Of a stretch of DNA of 64,000 nucleotides, positions 23,845 through 32,379 are shown piece by piece. This stretch comes from Acidimicrobiia bacterium (GTDB taxonomy: Bacteria > Actinomycetota > Acidimicrobiia > Acidimicrobiales > CAIXPF01): contig CANJRG010000017.1 of NCBI GenBank assembly GCA_947476745.1, forward strand, positions 1-64,000. Reading direction: 5' to 3'. Position 1 is the stretch's first letter. Each line of letters starts with the position of its first letter. The notes under the pieces are model-generated. The model was given only the letters and a program-made list of their open reading frames with translations, was not told where the DNA came from and did no database searches. Both the position numbers and the translations under genes were made by a program.

Positions 23845-24941
23845 GCGAGCCGATCGACGGCCGACTGCACGCTGCCGACGAGACGGCAGCCCTGGAACTG
23901 CTGCATGAGCTGGGCTGCACCGACGGTCTGCCGGTCGTGGTGCCCACGCCCGAGCGGGTCGAACGGATGGTGGTCGCAACGGGTCTGCCGGCCGACGTGT
24001 CCCTCGGGCCCATGGGCCCGAACCTCGGCGACGCGACGATCGAGAAGATCGCCGCCTGCGCGGTGATGGCCGGCTGTCTGCCCGACCATCTTCCGGTGGT
24101 CCTGGCGGCCATGCAGGCGGCGATGGACCCGCGTTTCGACCTGACCGAGATGCAGGCGACGACGCACTGCATCGCGCCGTTCCTGATCGTCAACGGGCCG
24201 GCCCGCCATGCCTGTGGACCCATCGCCTCCGGGTTCGGCGCGCTGGGTCCGGGGCACCGGGCCAACGCGTCGATCGGCCGGGCGCTGCGGTTGTGCATGA
24301 TCAACATCGGTGGTGGGCGCACCGGATCGTCGGACATGGCGCTGCTCGGCCATCCCGGCAAGTTCACCTTCTGCATGGCCGAGGACGAGGACTCCTCGCC
24401 GTTCGTGCCGTTGCACGTCAGCCGGGGGTTTGCCCCCGAGGACTCCGTGGTGACCTTGGTGGGCACCGAGGCGCCGCACTCGGTGATCTTCGTCGGCGAC
24501 GCCGACGATCCGACCGCGTCGGACCGGCTGGTGCGGACGTTGGCCATGACCCTGGCCAACGTCGGCTCCAACAACGCCCATTTCGGGCGGGGCAGTGCGG
24601 TGGTCATCCTCAACCCCGACCACATCGGGGTGCTCGCTGCGGCGGGCTACGACCGCATGTCGCTGGCCGAAGCGTTGGCCGAACGCGCCACCAACCCCCG
24701 GGCGCTGATGCACGAGCTGAACCCGTCGATGGTCCGAGCGGGCCGTCCCGGCGACGCCGACGACCGGATGCGGGTGTTCCGCTCCCCGGAGGAACTCGTC
24801 ATCATCGCCGGCGGCGGTTCGGGTCTCTACTCGATGGTCCTGCCGTCGTGGGGTGCCGGTCCCCATGTCAACCCGTCGGTCAGCGCCCGGATCGAGCTCG
24901 ACCAGGCGTGCGAGATCCCCGGGATGAGCCCGGGTCGTTGA
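23841..24941 (+). CDS. Conserved hypothetical protein, partner of the UGSC selenoprotein
   Basis: A 366-residue protein whose ATG overlaps the stop of the selenoprotein gene (ATGA), implying translational coupling and stoichiometric production. I do not know a named function. Visible features: ELLHELGCTDGLPVVVPTPERV near residue 18, a cysteine-containing helix AACAVMAGCLPDHLPVV near 60-76, a Gly-rich block FGALGPGHRANASIGRALRL near 130-150, INIGGGRTGSSDMALLGHPGKFTFCMAEDED near 155-185 and a C-terminal IIAGGGSGLYSMVLPSWG. There are several conserved-looking cysteines but no CXXC, no signal peptide and no membrane segment. It probably forms an oligomer or a complex with the selenoprotein. Confidence 0.82.
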   Translation: MSEPIDGRLHAADETAALELLHELGCTDGLPVVVPTPERVERMVVATGLPADVSLGPMGPNLGDATIEKIAACAVMAGCLPDHLPVVLAAMQAAMDPRFDLTEMQATTHCIAPFLIVNGPARHACGPIASGFGALGPGHRANASIGRALRLCMINIGGGRTGSSDMALLGHPGKFTFCMAEDEDSSPFVPLHVSRGFAPEDSVVTLVGTEAPHSVIFVGDADDPTASDRLVRTLAMTLANVGSNNAHFGRGSAVVILNPDHIGVLAAAGYDRMSLAEALAERATNPRALMHELNPSMVRAGRPGDADDRMRVFRSPEELVIIAGGGSGLYSMVLPSWGAGPHVNPSVSARIELDQACEIPGMSPGR

Positions 24942-25065
24942 GGTTTCCGCGCAGGCGCCTGGGCCGGGCCGCTGGGCCCTGGAAAATGGGGCTCGCGATC
25001 CGGCGGGGCGCCGGTCGCGTTCGGTTCGACTGGGGCGGCGCACGGGTCCGGGCCGCTCTGCCGGC

Positions 25066-25959
25066 TCAGTCGAAGGTCCGTCGAACCGGCAGTAGGTCGG
25101 GGTAGACGGGATCGCGACGCTCGAGTTGGGCGGTGAACGCCTCGCTCATGTCGGCGGGGTCGAGCATGGCGGCGTTCCAGGTGGCGATGTGCTCGAGGCC
25201 GTCGGCGATGCTGTGCTCTCGGGCGTACTGCATGGTGCGCTTCGTTCCCCAGACCGCCAGCGGCGACTTCGACGCGATCTCGCGGGCCGTGGCGAACACC
25301 GCCTCGAGCATGGTGCCGTGGTCTGGGTACACCTGGTTGACCAGGCCCACCGACTTCGCCTGGGTCGCCGGCAGCCGCCGGCCGGTATAGGCCAGCTCGG
25401 CGGCGACGCCGGGCGGGATCAGCCGGGGGAGGCGCTGCAGCGTGCCGACGTCGGCGGTCATGCCGATGTTGATCTCGTGGATGCAGAAGTAGGCGTCCTC
25501 GGTGGCGTAGCGCAGGTCCGCCGCGGTGACCAGGTCGACGCCGCCGCCCACGCACGCGCCCTGGATGGCGGCGATGATCGGCAGGCGGGCCCGCTCGAGC
25601 GCGGTGAAGGCCTCCTGGGCGCCCATGGCCATGTGCCGGAAGGACTCGGCGCGCCGGGCCTGGTTACGGCGACGTCGGGGGCCACCGTCGGACCCCGCCG
25701 CTGGGTCGTCGCCGGAGTGGGCATCGGCAAGCCCACCGGGGGCAGTGAACACCTCGGTGTCCATACCGGAGCAGAAATGCCGACCCTCGGCGGAGAGCAC
25801 CAGCACCCGGGCTGCGGCCTCGTCGGAGATGCGGGTGATGATGGCGGGCAACTCTCGCCAAAAGGCCGGGATCATCGAGTTCGCCCGCTCGGGGCGGATC
25901 ATGCGGAGATGGGCGACCTGGTCGGTCACCTCGAGGTCGAAGCAGGTCAGATCCGTCAC
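25066..25959 (-). CDS. Enoyl-CoA hydratase/isomerase family protein
   Basis: A crotonase-superfamily protein of about 297 residues. It has the oxyanion-hole stretches GRHFCSGMD and IQGACVGGGVDLVTAADLRYAT, with the hydratase/isomerase region EINIGMTADVGTLQRLPRL further on, wording typical of delta3,5-delta2,4-dienoyl-CoA isomerase-like enzymes. A 25-residue basic insertion (PRRRRNQARRAES region) between core strands is unusual. A GTG at 25959 (MTDLTCFDLEV) is taken as start; another GTG at 25980 is possible. It stands alone, converging on the selenoprotein cassette and diverging from a small hypothetical gene 39 bases away. The substrate is unknown. Confidence 0.88.
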   Translation of the reverse strand: MTDLTCFDLEVTDQVAHLRMIRPERANSMIPAFWRELPAIITRISDEAAARVLVLSAEGRHFCSGMDTEVFTAPGGLADAHSGDDPAAGSDGGPRRRRNQARRAESFRHMAMGAQEAFTALERARLPIIAAIQGACVGGGVDLVTAADLRYATEDAYFCIHEINIGMTADVGTLQRLPRLIPPGVAAELAYTGRRLPATQAKSVGLVNQVYPDHGTMLEAVFATAREIASKSPLAVWGTKRTMQYAREHSIADGLEHIATWNAAMLDPADMSEAFTAQLERRDPVYPDLLPVRRTFD

Positions 25960-25998
25960 GATCGGAACGCTAGCGGTCACCGGCTAGAACGTCGGGCC

Positions 25999-26412
25999 AT
26001 GGACCATCGCGACGCGCCGACCGCCGAGGTGCTGCGTCTGCTCGCGTCCCGGGCATCGGGCCGGCCGTCCGCCCATCTGGTGTTGCGGTGGGTGCTGGCC
26101 ATGCTCGACGACGACGACGTGGTCGATTCGCTGGAGACCGCGCACGCCCTGCGGTGCGAGGAGGACTACATCTGCTGGTGCTGCGAGGTCGGGGTGCGTC
26201 GGGGTGATCTGCAGCGCTGCGTGCCGCGCCTGCGGCCGACGGGCATGCGTCGGCCGTTGGAGTCGTGGACCAAGAGCCGGCTCGACCCACTGGCGAGGTT
26301 GGCCCTCGAGGCCGATTTCGACGCCACGGTTGCCGGCGTGACCGGTTCGGGGTCGGCCGGTTCGGGGTCGGCCGGTTCGGGGTCGGCCGGCCAGGCCGCC
26401 CACCTGCGCTGA
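25999..26412 (+). CDS. Hypothetical protein with C-terminal GSGSA repeats
   Basis: A 137-residue protein starting MDHRDAPTAEVLRLL. The first 110 residues look helical and include a cysteine pair EEDYICWCCEV near residue 55 that could bind metal. The C-terminus ends in three in-frame copies of a 5-residue Gly/Ser/Ala unit encoded by a 15-bp tandem repeat. No signal peptide or membrane segment. It is divergent from the enoyl-CoA hydratase gene with only 39 bases between starts. I do not recognise a family; the coding call rests on frame, start context and residue composition. Confidence 0.6.
   Translation: MDHRDAPTAEVLRLLASRASGRPSAHLVLRWVLAMLDDDDVVDSLETAHALRCEEDYICWCCEVGVRRGDLQRCVPRLRPTGMRRPLESWTKSRLDPLARLALEADFDATVAGVTGSGSAGSGSAGSGSAGQAAHLR
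26344..26388. repeat. 15-bp tandem repeat, three copies
   Basis: Three identical units of GGTTCGGGGTCGGCC end the coding part of the hypothetical gene and encode Gly-Ser-Gly-Ser-Ala repeats. Confidence 0.95.
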
Positions 26413-26764
26413 CCACGAATCGACGGCTGGTCTCGGAAGCTTCCTGCCGCCGGTTGGGGTTCTGAGCCTCGTTGTCGCCGATTCGAGACGGCGTTCGTCG
26501 TGTTTGTAGCCAAATGGATTGCCCAGCCCGCCGACCGAAACCGCGCAATCGCCTGACCAGGTAGTTCGCGCCGGCGCAGGCGGAGTTGGCGTATCCCCTG
26601 AACCATTTCGCTACAAACATCTCAGCGTGCGGCGGTTCCAGCGGCCCTCCACCACGGTGTCAGCGCTGCTGCGGATGGGCGCACGACGACCCATCGACGG
26701 AACGGATCCGGTGGGTTGCGGCGAATCGGCGCCGAATCGGTGGACCTTGCCGAACGGGGGCGAC
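26413..26764. other. 352-bp intergenic region with long-range inverted repeat
   Basis: No convincing gene is seen between the small hypothetical gene and the PIG-L deacetylase gene; both genes end here, so it is convergent space. It holds a pair of 17-base inverted arms (26501-26517 and 26603-26619) and, at 26721-26739, a motif GCGAATCG-GCGC-CGAATCG related to copies at 54713 and 61985. No clear Rho-independent terminator and no tRNA were recognised. Confidence 0.6.
26501..26619. repeat. 119-bp element bounded by 17-bp inverted repeats
   Basis: Left arm TGTTTGTAGCCAAATGG (26501-26517) and right arm CCATTTCGCTACAAACA (26603-26619) are complementary at 16 of 17 positions, 85 bases apart. This is more AT-rich than its surroundings. 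It could be a miniature inverted-repeat element or a long structured RNA; flanking direct duplications are not evident. Confidence 0.6.
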
Positions 26765-27568
26765 TCAGTCGGGGTCCAAGATCCAACGGCGCTGCATGCC
26801 GGTAGGTATGCCGCTTCGGATGAACCATTCGGTGCCAAACGCTGCTGCGAAGATCTCCTCGGGCATGCGCAGCAGGAACGAGGTGTCGGTGACCTGGCTG
26901 TGGTGACAGGCCACCGCGGTCCGCTTGGCGGCGGCGAAACGGGCGACGTCGACCTCGTGGGTGAGCTCGGCCTCAGGAATACCAAGCGGTATGCCATCAT
27001 CGGTGTCGGCTTCGAAGTCGACCGGCTCCTGGCCCTCGACGGGTGGTAGGCGATTGGCCAGTTCGGCCATGGCCCGCAGCCGGTCGCGGTTGAATGTCGC
27101 CTCGAACAACTCCGGTGTACCGGCCAGTTCGGCTGCCCGGTGCCCGACCTGGTGCACCTTGATGTGGTCGGGGTGGCCGTAGTTGCCGTGCCAGTCGTAG
27201 GTGACGAGGACCTCGGCCGATTCGTCGCGAAGTACGTCGGCGAGTCGCTGTGCTGCGTCGTCGAGGCCGGCCTGGAGGAAGGCGTCGGGGCGCCGGTTCT
27301 GCTCCCACCCGGTCATCCCCGAGTCGGCGTAGCCCAGCCACACCACTCGGGCCACGCCGAGGACGGAGGCGCTGGCCATGGTCTCCTCCCGGCGGCGGTC
27401 GACCAGGGTCTCACCGGGAGAGAGGTCGCTGGGCACCTCACCGAAGTCGCCGTTGGTGGCGACGACCAGGACATTGCGGTGTCCGTTCTCGGCCGCCCGC
27501 AACATCGAGCCACCGGTGAGGATCGCTTCGTCGTCGGGGTGGGCGTGGAACCACACGATGGTGCTCAT
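26765..27568 (-). CDS. PIG-L family N-deacetylase (LmbE/Mca-like)
   Basis: A 267-residue PIG-L/LmbE zinc hydrolase, the family of mycothiol-S-conjugate amidase (Mca) and MshB. The zinc motif is H10-P-D-D-E at the N-terminus (FHAHPDDEAILTGG) with the second ligand set in GNYGHPDHIKVH near residues 129-139. VVWLGYADSGMTG and a C-terminal KRTAVACHHSQ region are family-typical. The start MSTIVWF at 27568 is chosen. Mycothiol is the low-molecular-weight thiol of actinobacteria, so hydrolysis of mycothiol or related N-acetyl sugars is a fair guess, but the exact substrate is open. The alpha/beta hydrolase gene lies 32 bases upstream and is likely cotranscribed. Confidence 0.9.
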   Translation of the reverse strand: MSTIVWFHAHPDDEAILTGGSMLRAAENGHRNVLVVATNGDFGEVPSDLSPGETLVDRRREETMASASVLGVARVVWLGYADSGMTGWEQNRRPDAFLQAGLDDAAQRLADVLRDESAEVLVTYDWHGNYGHPDHIKVHQVGHRAAELAGTPELFEATFNRDRLRAMAELANRLPPVEGQEPVDFEADTDDGIPLGIPEAELTHEVDVARFAAAKRTAVACHHSQVTDTSFLLRMPEEIFAAAFGTEWFIRSGIPTGMQRRWILDPD

Positions 27569-27600
27569 CGCAGCAGCCTGGCAGAGCCGAGTCTGTTCGG

Positions 27601-28752
27601 TCACCCCGGAGGTCTCACGCCGGTTGACCTCGCAGGGTCAGGTCGGTGCCACCCCGGGCCCGGGCCGATGGGCCTCGCGGCGTGGGTGAGGAGGAACGTC
27701 ACCGCCTCGGCCAACGCCCGATCGGCCTCCGGTAGTTCACGATGATACTGCCAGGTATGCCACAGGCCTTCCCACAGGTCGAGCTCGACGGGCGCGCCGG
27801 CGGAGCGAGCCCGGCGGACGAATCGGATGGCCTGGTGGCGCAGGTGGTCGGCGGTGCCGGACTGCACCAGCGTGGGGGGCAACCCCGCCAGCAGTGCAGG
27901 GTGGGCATGGCAGGGAGAGAGCAGCGGGTCCCGGGGATCGGTCCGCCGGCGGTAGGCCGCGGTCAGCGAGCTGGGGTCGGCCGTTCCGGGGTCGGTGGGG
28001 CTGAGGTGCTCGGCGTGGTCGAGGTGCGGGCACAGCAACAGCAGGGCGTGGGGACGGGGCCCGCCGTCGGTGATCATCCGCAGGGCCACCCCGGCGGCCA
28101 GCGCCCCGCCGGCCGAGTCGCCGGCCAGTGCGACCGTTGCATCGCCGGTCCGGGTCAACGCCCGGTAGACCGCGGTCAGGTCGTCGAGCGCCGCGGGGTA
28201 GGGGTGTTCGGGGGCGAGCCGGTAGTCGACCGAGACCACCCGGACGGCCCGGGCCAGTCGTGCAGTGATCGGGGCCGCCACCCCGGCGCTGCCCAGCACG
28301 TACCCGCCGCCGTGGGCGTACACCAGGGTCAGCGCCGCGTCGGCCGGTCCGGCGAGGTGTACCGGGACGCCGCCGGCCTCGCCGCTGACGTGGTCGACCT
28401 CGCCGGGCACGGTGCCCTCGCCCCACGCCCGGTGGATGGCTTCGCGCCACGCCCGTACAGCTCGGTGGTCGGTGAAGTCGGGCAGGTGGGGCAGGTGCTC
28501 GCCGACACCGCGGGCGAGTCGGGCCTGGGCCTCCGCTGACAGCGGACCATCGCCGAGCCCGCGTGCGCCGTCCCCGTTGCGATCCCGTTCGCTCGCCGTG
28601 CCGCCGTTGCGGTTGCGGTTGCGGTTGCGGTTGCGGTTGCGGTTGCGGTCGCGATCGCGGTCGCCACTAGCGACGTCGCCACCGTCCTCGGCCCTAACGT
28701 CGGCCTCGGGGTTGGTGGGCCGGCCGGCCGATCGGTCGCTCATCGGTGACAT
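27601..28752 (-). CDS. Alpha/beta hydrolase of the hormone-sensitive-lipase family
   Basis: A 383-residue esterase. The HSL-family oxyanion motif HGGGYVLGS and nucleophile motif GDSAGGAL are present, with DHLRHQ and LWHTWQYHRE supplying the late catalytic region (Asp and His). The N-terminal 60 residues are low-complexity, with seven Arg-Asn pairs encoded by a hexanucleotide repeat, and are unlikely to fold. Two adjacent ATG codons exist (28752 and 28743); the longer is given. It is divergent from the acyl-CoA dehydrogenase gene at 28821, so the 68-bp gap holds both promoters. It probably hydrolyses short-chain esters. Confidence 0.87.
   Translation of the reverse strand: MSPMSDRSAGRPTNPEADVRAEDGGDVASGDRDRDRNRNRNRNRNRNRNGGTASERDRNGDGARGLGDGPLSAEAQARLARGVGEHLPHLPDFTDHRAVRAWREAIHRAWGEGTVPGEVDHVSGEAGGVPVHLAGPADAALTLVYAHGGGYVLGSAGVAAPITARLARAVRVVSVDYRLAPEHPYPAALDDLTAVYRALTRTGDATVALAGDSAGGALAAGVALRMITDGGPRPHALLLLCPHLDHAEHLSPTDPGTADPSSLTAAYRRRTDPRDPLLSPCHAHPALLAGLPPTLVQSGTADHLRHQAIRFVRRARSAGAPVELDLWEGLWHTWQYHRELPEADRALAEAVTFLLTHAARPIGPGPGWHRPDPARSTGVRPPG
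28606..28647. repeat. Hexanucleotide tandem repeat, seven copies
   Basis: Seven perfect copies of GTTGCG, followed by two variant copies, lie inside the esterase gene and encode an Arg-Asn dipeptide repeat on the minus strand. The period is a multiple of three, so slippage would change copy number without a frameshift. Confidence 0.95.
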
Positions 28753-28820
28753 CCAGTGGTCGAAAGGGTGGCGGGGGATCGGTCGGACACCTGTCCCATG
28801 GCGCTGATTAGGGTGAGACG

Positions 28821-30062
28821 ATGCCCAATAGTGCCATCGCCCTGCCGGTCCCGGAAGAACTCGAGGACGTGCTCGATGGGCTGGAGCGCTTCGTGAAGAC
28901 CGAGGTGATCGCTCGCAGCGATGCCCACCAGGAACTGCTCGAGGACGTGCGCCAGCGCTTCGGGCCCACGGGCGCGTACAGCCCGGCGGTGGTCGAGCTG
29001 ATCCGCGAGGTCCGCATGGCTTCGGCCGAGGCGGGCTACTTCAACCTCGCGGTGCCCCAGTCCATGGGCGGCGGCGGCATGGGTTACCTGGCCTACCTTT
29101 CCGCTTGGGAGCGGATCTATCACCTCTGCGGCGGTCGACGGTGGCTGGCGCAATTCGCCATCAGTCACTGGGCGTTCGGGCCGAGCGCCGTGCTGGAGCG
29201 GGTCACCGACCGGGCGCGGGCCGAGGTCCTGCCGGGCATGATGGCCGGTGAGACGATGATGTGCTTCGGCATGTCCGAACCCGATGCCGGCTCCGACGCC
29301 ACCATGATCCGTACGCGGGCCGAACCCGACGGCGACGGCTGGCGCCTGTATGGGCGCAAGATCTGGACGACGCACGTCACCATCGCCGAGTGGATGATCG
29401 TGCTGGCGGTCACCGACCCCGAGCGGGCCAAGGCCCGTCGCGGCGGGATCTCGGCGTTCCTGGTGCCCACCTCGACAGACGGGTTCCGCCTCGATCGGGT
29501 CATCGGGATGTGGGGCGAACCCGGCGGATCGGAGGCCGAGTCGGTCTTCGACGGGGTGTGGGTCGAGCCATGGCAGCTCGTCGGCGAGCTGCACGAAGGA
29601 TTCCAGATCGGCATGTTGGGCGTCTCGCTCGGGCGCATCTACAACACCGCCCGCTCGGTGGGGTTGTCCCGCTGGGCCATCGAGCTGGCCGTCGAGTACG
29701 CCAAGCACCGACAGGCGTTCGGCCATCCCATCAGCGAGTACCAGGGCGTGACGTTCCCGCTGGCCGAGGCGGCCACCGACATCCATGCCGCCCATCTGTT
29801 GGGCTGCAACGCGGCGTTGCTACTCGACCAGGGCCACCGGGCCATCAAGGAGTTGTCCATGGCGAAGACCTTCGCCGTGCGTGCCGCGGTGCGCGCCGTC
29901 GATCGGGCCATGCAGACCCACGGGGCGATGGGCTTCACCAACGAGGTGGGCCTGGCCGAGGCGTACCACGTGCTGCGGGTCATCAACGTCGCCGACGGCA
30001 CCAACGAGATCCTCAACCGCACGATCTTCCAACGACTGGCGGGCGGGGACACCGATCTGTGA
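28821..30062 (+). CDS. Acyl-CoA dehydrogenase
   Basis: A 413-residue FAD-dependent acyl-CoA dehydrogenase. Hallmarks are MCFGMSEPDAGSDATMIRTRAE, GRKIWTTHVTIAEWMIVLAV and a C-terminal QTHGAMGFTNEVGLAEAYHV, the last being characteristic of the family's helical domain. It opens a three-gene run with the 3-hydroxyisobutyrate-dehydrogenase-like gene at 30100 and a second acyl-CoA dehydrogenase at 31029. It is divergent from the esterase gene. Substrate unknown; branched or short-chain acyl-CoA is plausible given the dehydrogenase partner. Confidence 0.92.
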   Translation: MPNSAIALPVPEELEDVLDGLERFVKTEVIARSDAHQELLEDVRQRFGPTGAYSPAVVELIREVRMASAEAGYFNLAVPQSMGGGGMGYLAYLSAWERIYHLCGGRRWLAQFAISHWAFGPSAVLERVTDRARAEVLPGMMAGETMMCFGMSEPDAGSDATMIRTRAEPDGDGWRLYGRKIWTTHVTIAEWMIVLAVTDPERAKARRGGISAFLVPTSTDGFRLDRVIGMWGEPGGSEAESVFDGVWVEPWQLVGELHEGFQIGMLGVSLGRIYNTARSVGLSRWAIELAVEYAKHRQAFGHPISEYQGVTFPLAEAATDIHAAHLLGCNAALLLDQGHRAIKELSMAKTFAVRAAVRAVDRAMQTHGAMGFTNEVGLAEAYHVLRVINVADGTNEILNRTIFQRLAGGDTDL

Positions 30063-30099
30063 GCGCGCCGGTGCTCACCGGGGAGCAGGGGGAATACGG

Positions 30100-31032
30100 A
30101 TGAAACTGGGATTCGTTGGACTGGGCACGATGGGCCGCCACATGGCCCGGCACCTGGTCGAGGCCGGTCACGAGGTGACGGTGCACGACCTGCACCGCGA
30201 CGCCGCCGAGGAGCACCTCGCGGCAGGGGCGAGCTGGTCGGACACCGTCGCCGGCGTGGCAGCCGGTGCCGAGGCGGTCTTCACGTCGCTGCCCGGGCCG
30301 CCCGAGGTGCAGGCCGTCGCCCTCGGGGCGGGTGGCTTGCTGGAGGCGATGGAGCCGGGTAGCGCCTGGTTCGACCTGTCCACCAACTCGCCGACGGTGT
30401 TGCGCGACCTGCACGCCCGCTTCGCGGAACGTGGTGTGTTCGTGTTCGACGCACCGGTGTCGGGCGGGCCCCGCGGCGCGGCCACCCGGGAGTTGGCCAT
30501 CTGGCTCGGCGGCGACGCCGAGGTGTACGCCCGCTTCGAGCCGGTGCTGCTCGACTTCTCCGACCAGCCGGTCCTGGTCGGCGAGATTGGGGCCGGTTCG
30601 GTGGCGAAACTGGCCCACAACTGTGCCGGGTACGTGGTGCAGACCGCGCTGGCCGAGGTGATGACCATGGGCGTCAAGGCCGGGGTCGACCCGTTAGAGC
30701 TGTTCAAGGCCATCCGGCAGGGGGCCATCGGCCGACGCCGGACCTTCGATGGCCTCGTCGACCAGTTCCTGCCCGGCGAGTACGAGCCGCCGGCGTTCGC
30801 CCTGCGGTTGGCGCACAAGGACGTGAGCCTGGCCTGTGCCCTCGGCCGGGAAAAGGGCGTACCGATGCGACTGGCCAACCTGACCCTCGAGGAGATGACC
30901 GAGGCGTTGGCCCGGGGCTGGGGCGGGCTCGATTCGCGTTCGCCCATGCGCTTGCAGCAGGAGCGGTCCGGCCTCGACATTCGGGTGGACCGCGCCGACA
31001 TCCGTGCCGCGCTCGAGGCCGACCCGACATGA
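30100..31032 (+). CDS. 3-hydroxyisobutyrate dehydrogenase family NAD(P)-dependent oxidoreductase
   Basis: A 310-residue beta-hydroxyacid dehydrogenase with N-terminal GLGTMGRHMARHLVEAG (Rossmann GxGxxG), the substrate-binding FDAPVSGGPRGA and the catalytic lysine K170 in GAGSVAKLAHNC. It oxidises 3-hydroxyacids to semialdehydes, as in valine catabolism. It starts ATG 30100, after a GGGGGA-type site, 38 bases after the first acyl-CoA dehydrogenase, and its stop overlaps the ATG of the second dehydrogenase (ATGA at 31029). The triad suggests a branched-chain or hydroxyacid catabolic operon. Confidence 0.9.
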   Translation: MKLGFVGLGTMGRHMARHLVEAGHEVTVHDLHRDAAEEHLAAGASWSDTVAGVAAGAEAVFTSLPGPPEVQAVALGAGGLLEAMEPGSAWFDLSTNSPTVLRDLHARFAERGVFVFDAPVSGGPRGAATRELAIWLGGDAEVYARFEPVLLDFSDQPVLVGEIGAGSVAKLAHNCAGYVVQTALAEVMTMGVKAGVDPLELFKAIRQGAIGRRRTFDGLVDQFLPGEYEPPAFALRLAHKDVSLACALGREKGVPMRLANLTLEEMTEALARGWGGLDSRSPMRLQQERSGLDIRVDRADIRAALEADPT

Positions 31033-32294
31033 GCGTGCCGACCCCGATCCAACCTGTGGCGCAGGCGTCTGCCACCCCCGCTGTCCCGCTGATCCGGGCC
31101 GAGGCCCGGGCCTGGCTGGCCGAACACTGGGATCCCGGCTTGGACGCCCAGAGTTGGCTCGCCAGGGTCGTCGACGCCGGGTGGTCGGCGCCGAGCTGGC
31201 CGGTCGAATGGTTCGGCAAGGGGGTCTCTCCGGATGACGCCCGTGCCGTGGACGACGAGTTCCGGGCCGCGGGTGCCGGTGGGTACGGCCAGGACATGAC
31301 CAACCTGTGGGCCAACACCGTTCTGGCCTTCGGCCAGGATGCGCTGAAGCGGCAGCTGCTGCGGCCTCTCCTGCTGCAGCAGGTCGACATGTGCCTGCTC
31401 TACAGCGAGCCTGGCGCGGGATCGGACCTCGCTGCGGTCCAGACCCGCGCCGAACGTGACGGCGACGAATGGGTAGTCAACGGTCAGAAGGTGTGGACCT
31501 CCGGCGGCCGTCAGGCCGAGTACGCCCTACTCATCGCCCGTACCGACTGGGACGTTCCCAAGCACCGGGGAATCACGTTCTTCTTCCTGCCGATGCGCCA
31601 GGCGGGCGTGGAGGTTCGCCCGATCCGCCAGGCCACCGGCGACTCCCGCTTCAACGAGGTGTTCCTCACCGACGCCCGGGTGCCCGACGCCAATCGGCTC
31701 GGTGAGCTCAATGGCGGATGGTGGGTGTTGCAGACCGCCCTCATGTACGAGCGTGCGGTGATGGGCGTGGCCCAGCGGCGCGACGCGGCCAAGGAGAAGG
31801 CAAAGGCCGACCGCGACCCGACCGCCGAGTGGTCTGCTCCCGTTCCCGACCTCGAGCTGGTCGAACTGGCCCGTCGCCAGGGTCGCACCACCGACCCGCT
31901 GGTCCGTCAGGACCTCGCCCGGCTGCATGCCATGCGCACGGTCAACGACTGGAACGGACGACGGGCCAAGGCGGCGATGCTGCAGGGCTCGTCGACGCCG
32001 CTGGCCTCGCTGGGCAAGCTGGCGATGTCGAACATTTTGCACTTCGCCGGCCGTCTGCAGGTGTCGCTGCTCGGCATGGAGGGCACCCTGGCCGGTCCGC
32101 AATGGCCCGAGGCGGCCGATGCCACGTACGCCATGCTCAACGCGTATTTCACCTCGATCGGCGGCGGGACCGACCAGGTGCAGCGCAACATCATCGGCGA
32201 GCGCATCCTCGGCCTGCCGCGGGAACCGGAGATCGACAAGGACCTCCCGTTCCGGGAGGTCCGCAAGTCGCCGGAGCGCACGCTGACCCGCTGA
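31029..32294 (+). CDS. Acyl-CoA dehydrogenase
   Basis: A 421-residue acyl-CoA dehydrogenase of the EARAWLAEHWDPGL group, closely like the gene at 14695. It has LYSEPGAGSDLAAVQTRAER, VNGQKVWTSGGRQ and a C-terminal GGGTDQVQRNIIGERILGLP. It is translationally coupled to the preceding dehydrogenase gene (ATGA overlap), so the two products are made together. Such pairs of two acyl-CoA dehydrogenases in one operon often form heteromers in actinobacterial steroid or aromatic catabolism; whether that is so here is inference. It ends about 85 bases before a convergent FAH-family gene. Confidence 0.92.
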   Translation: MSVPTPIQPVAQASATPAVPLIRAEARAWLAEHWDPGLDAQSWLARVVDAGWSAPSWPVEWFGKGVSPDDARAVDDEFRAAGAGGYGQDMTNLWANTVLAFGQDALKRQLLRPLLLQQVDMCLLYSEPGAGSDLAAVQTRAERDGDEWVVNGQKVWTSGGRQAEYALLIARTDWDVPKHRGITFFFLPMRQAGVEVRPIRQATGDSRFNEVFLTDARVPDANRLGELNGGWWVLQTALMYERAVMGVAQRRDAAKEKAKADRDPTAEWSAPVPDLELVELARRQGRTTDPLVRQDLARLHAMRTVNDWNGRRAKAAMLQGSSTPLASLGKLAMSNILHFAGRLQVSLLGMEGTLAGPQWPEAADATYAMLNAYFTSIGGGTDQVQRNIIGERILGLPREPEIDKDLPFREVRKSPERTLTR

Positions 32295-32379
32295 ACACCA
32301 GCCCGGCCCGGTCGGTAACACCGGTTCGGCTAGGGGTGCCCCGCGGCCGAACCGGTTGGTATGGACCGGTCGGTATGGA

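Noticed and set aside
26413-26764. Intergenic inverted repeat considered as a tRNA or a gene
   Set aside because: No cloverleaf or anticodon stem is visible and the open frames crossing it have no family features.
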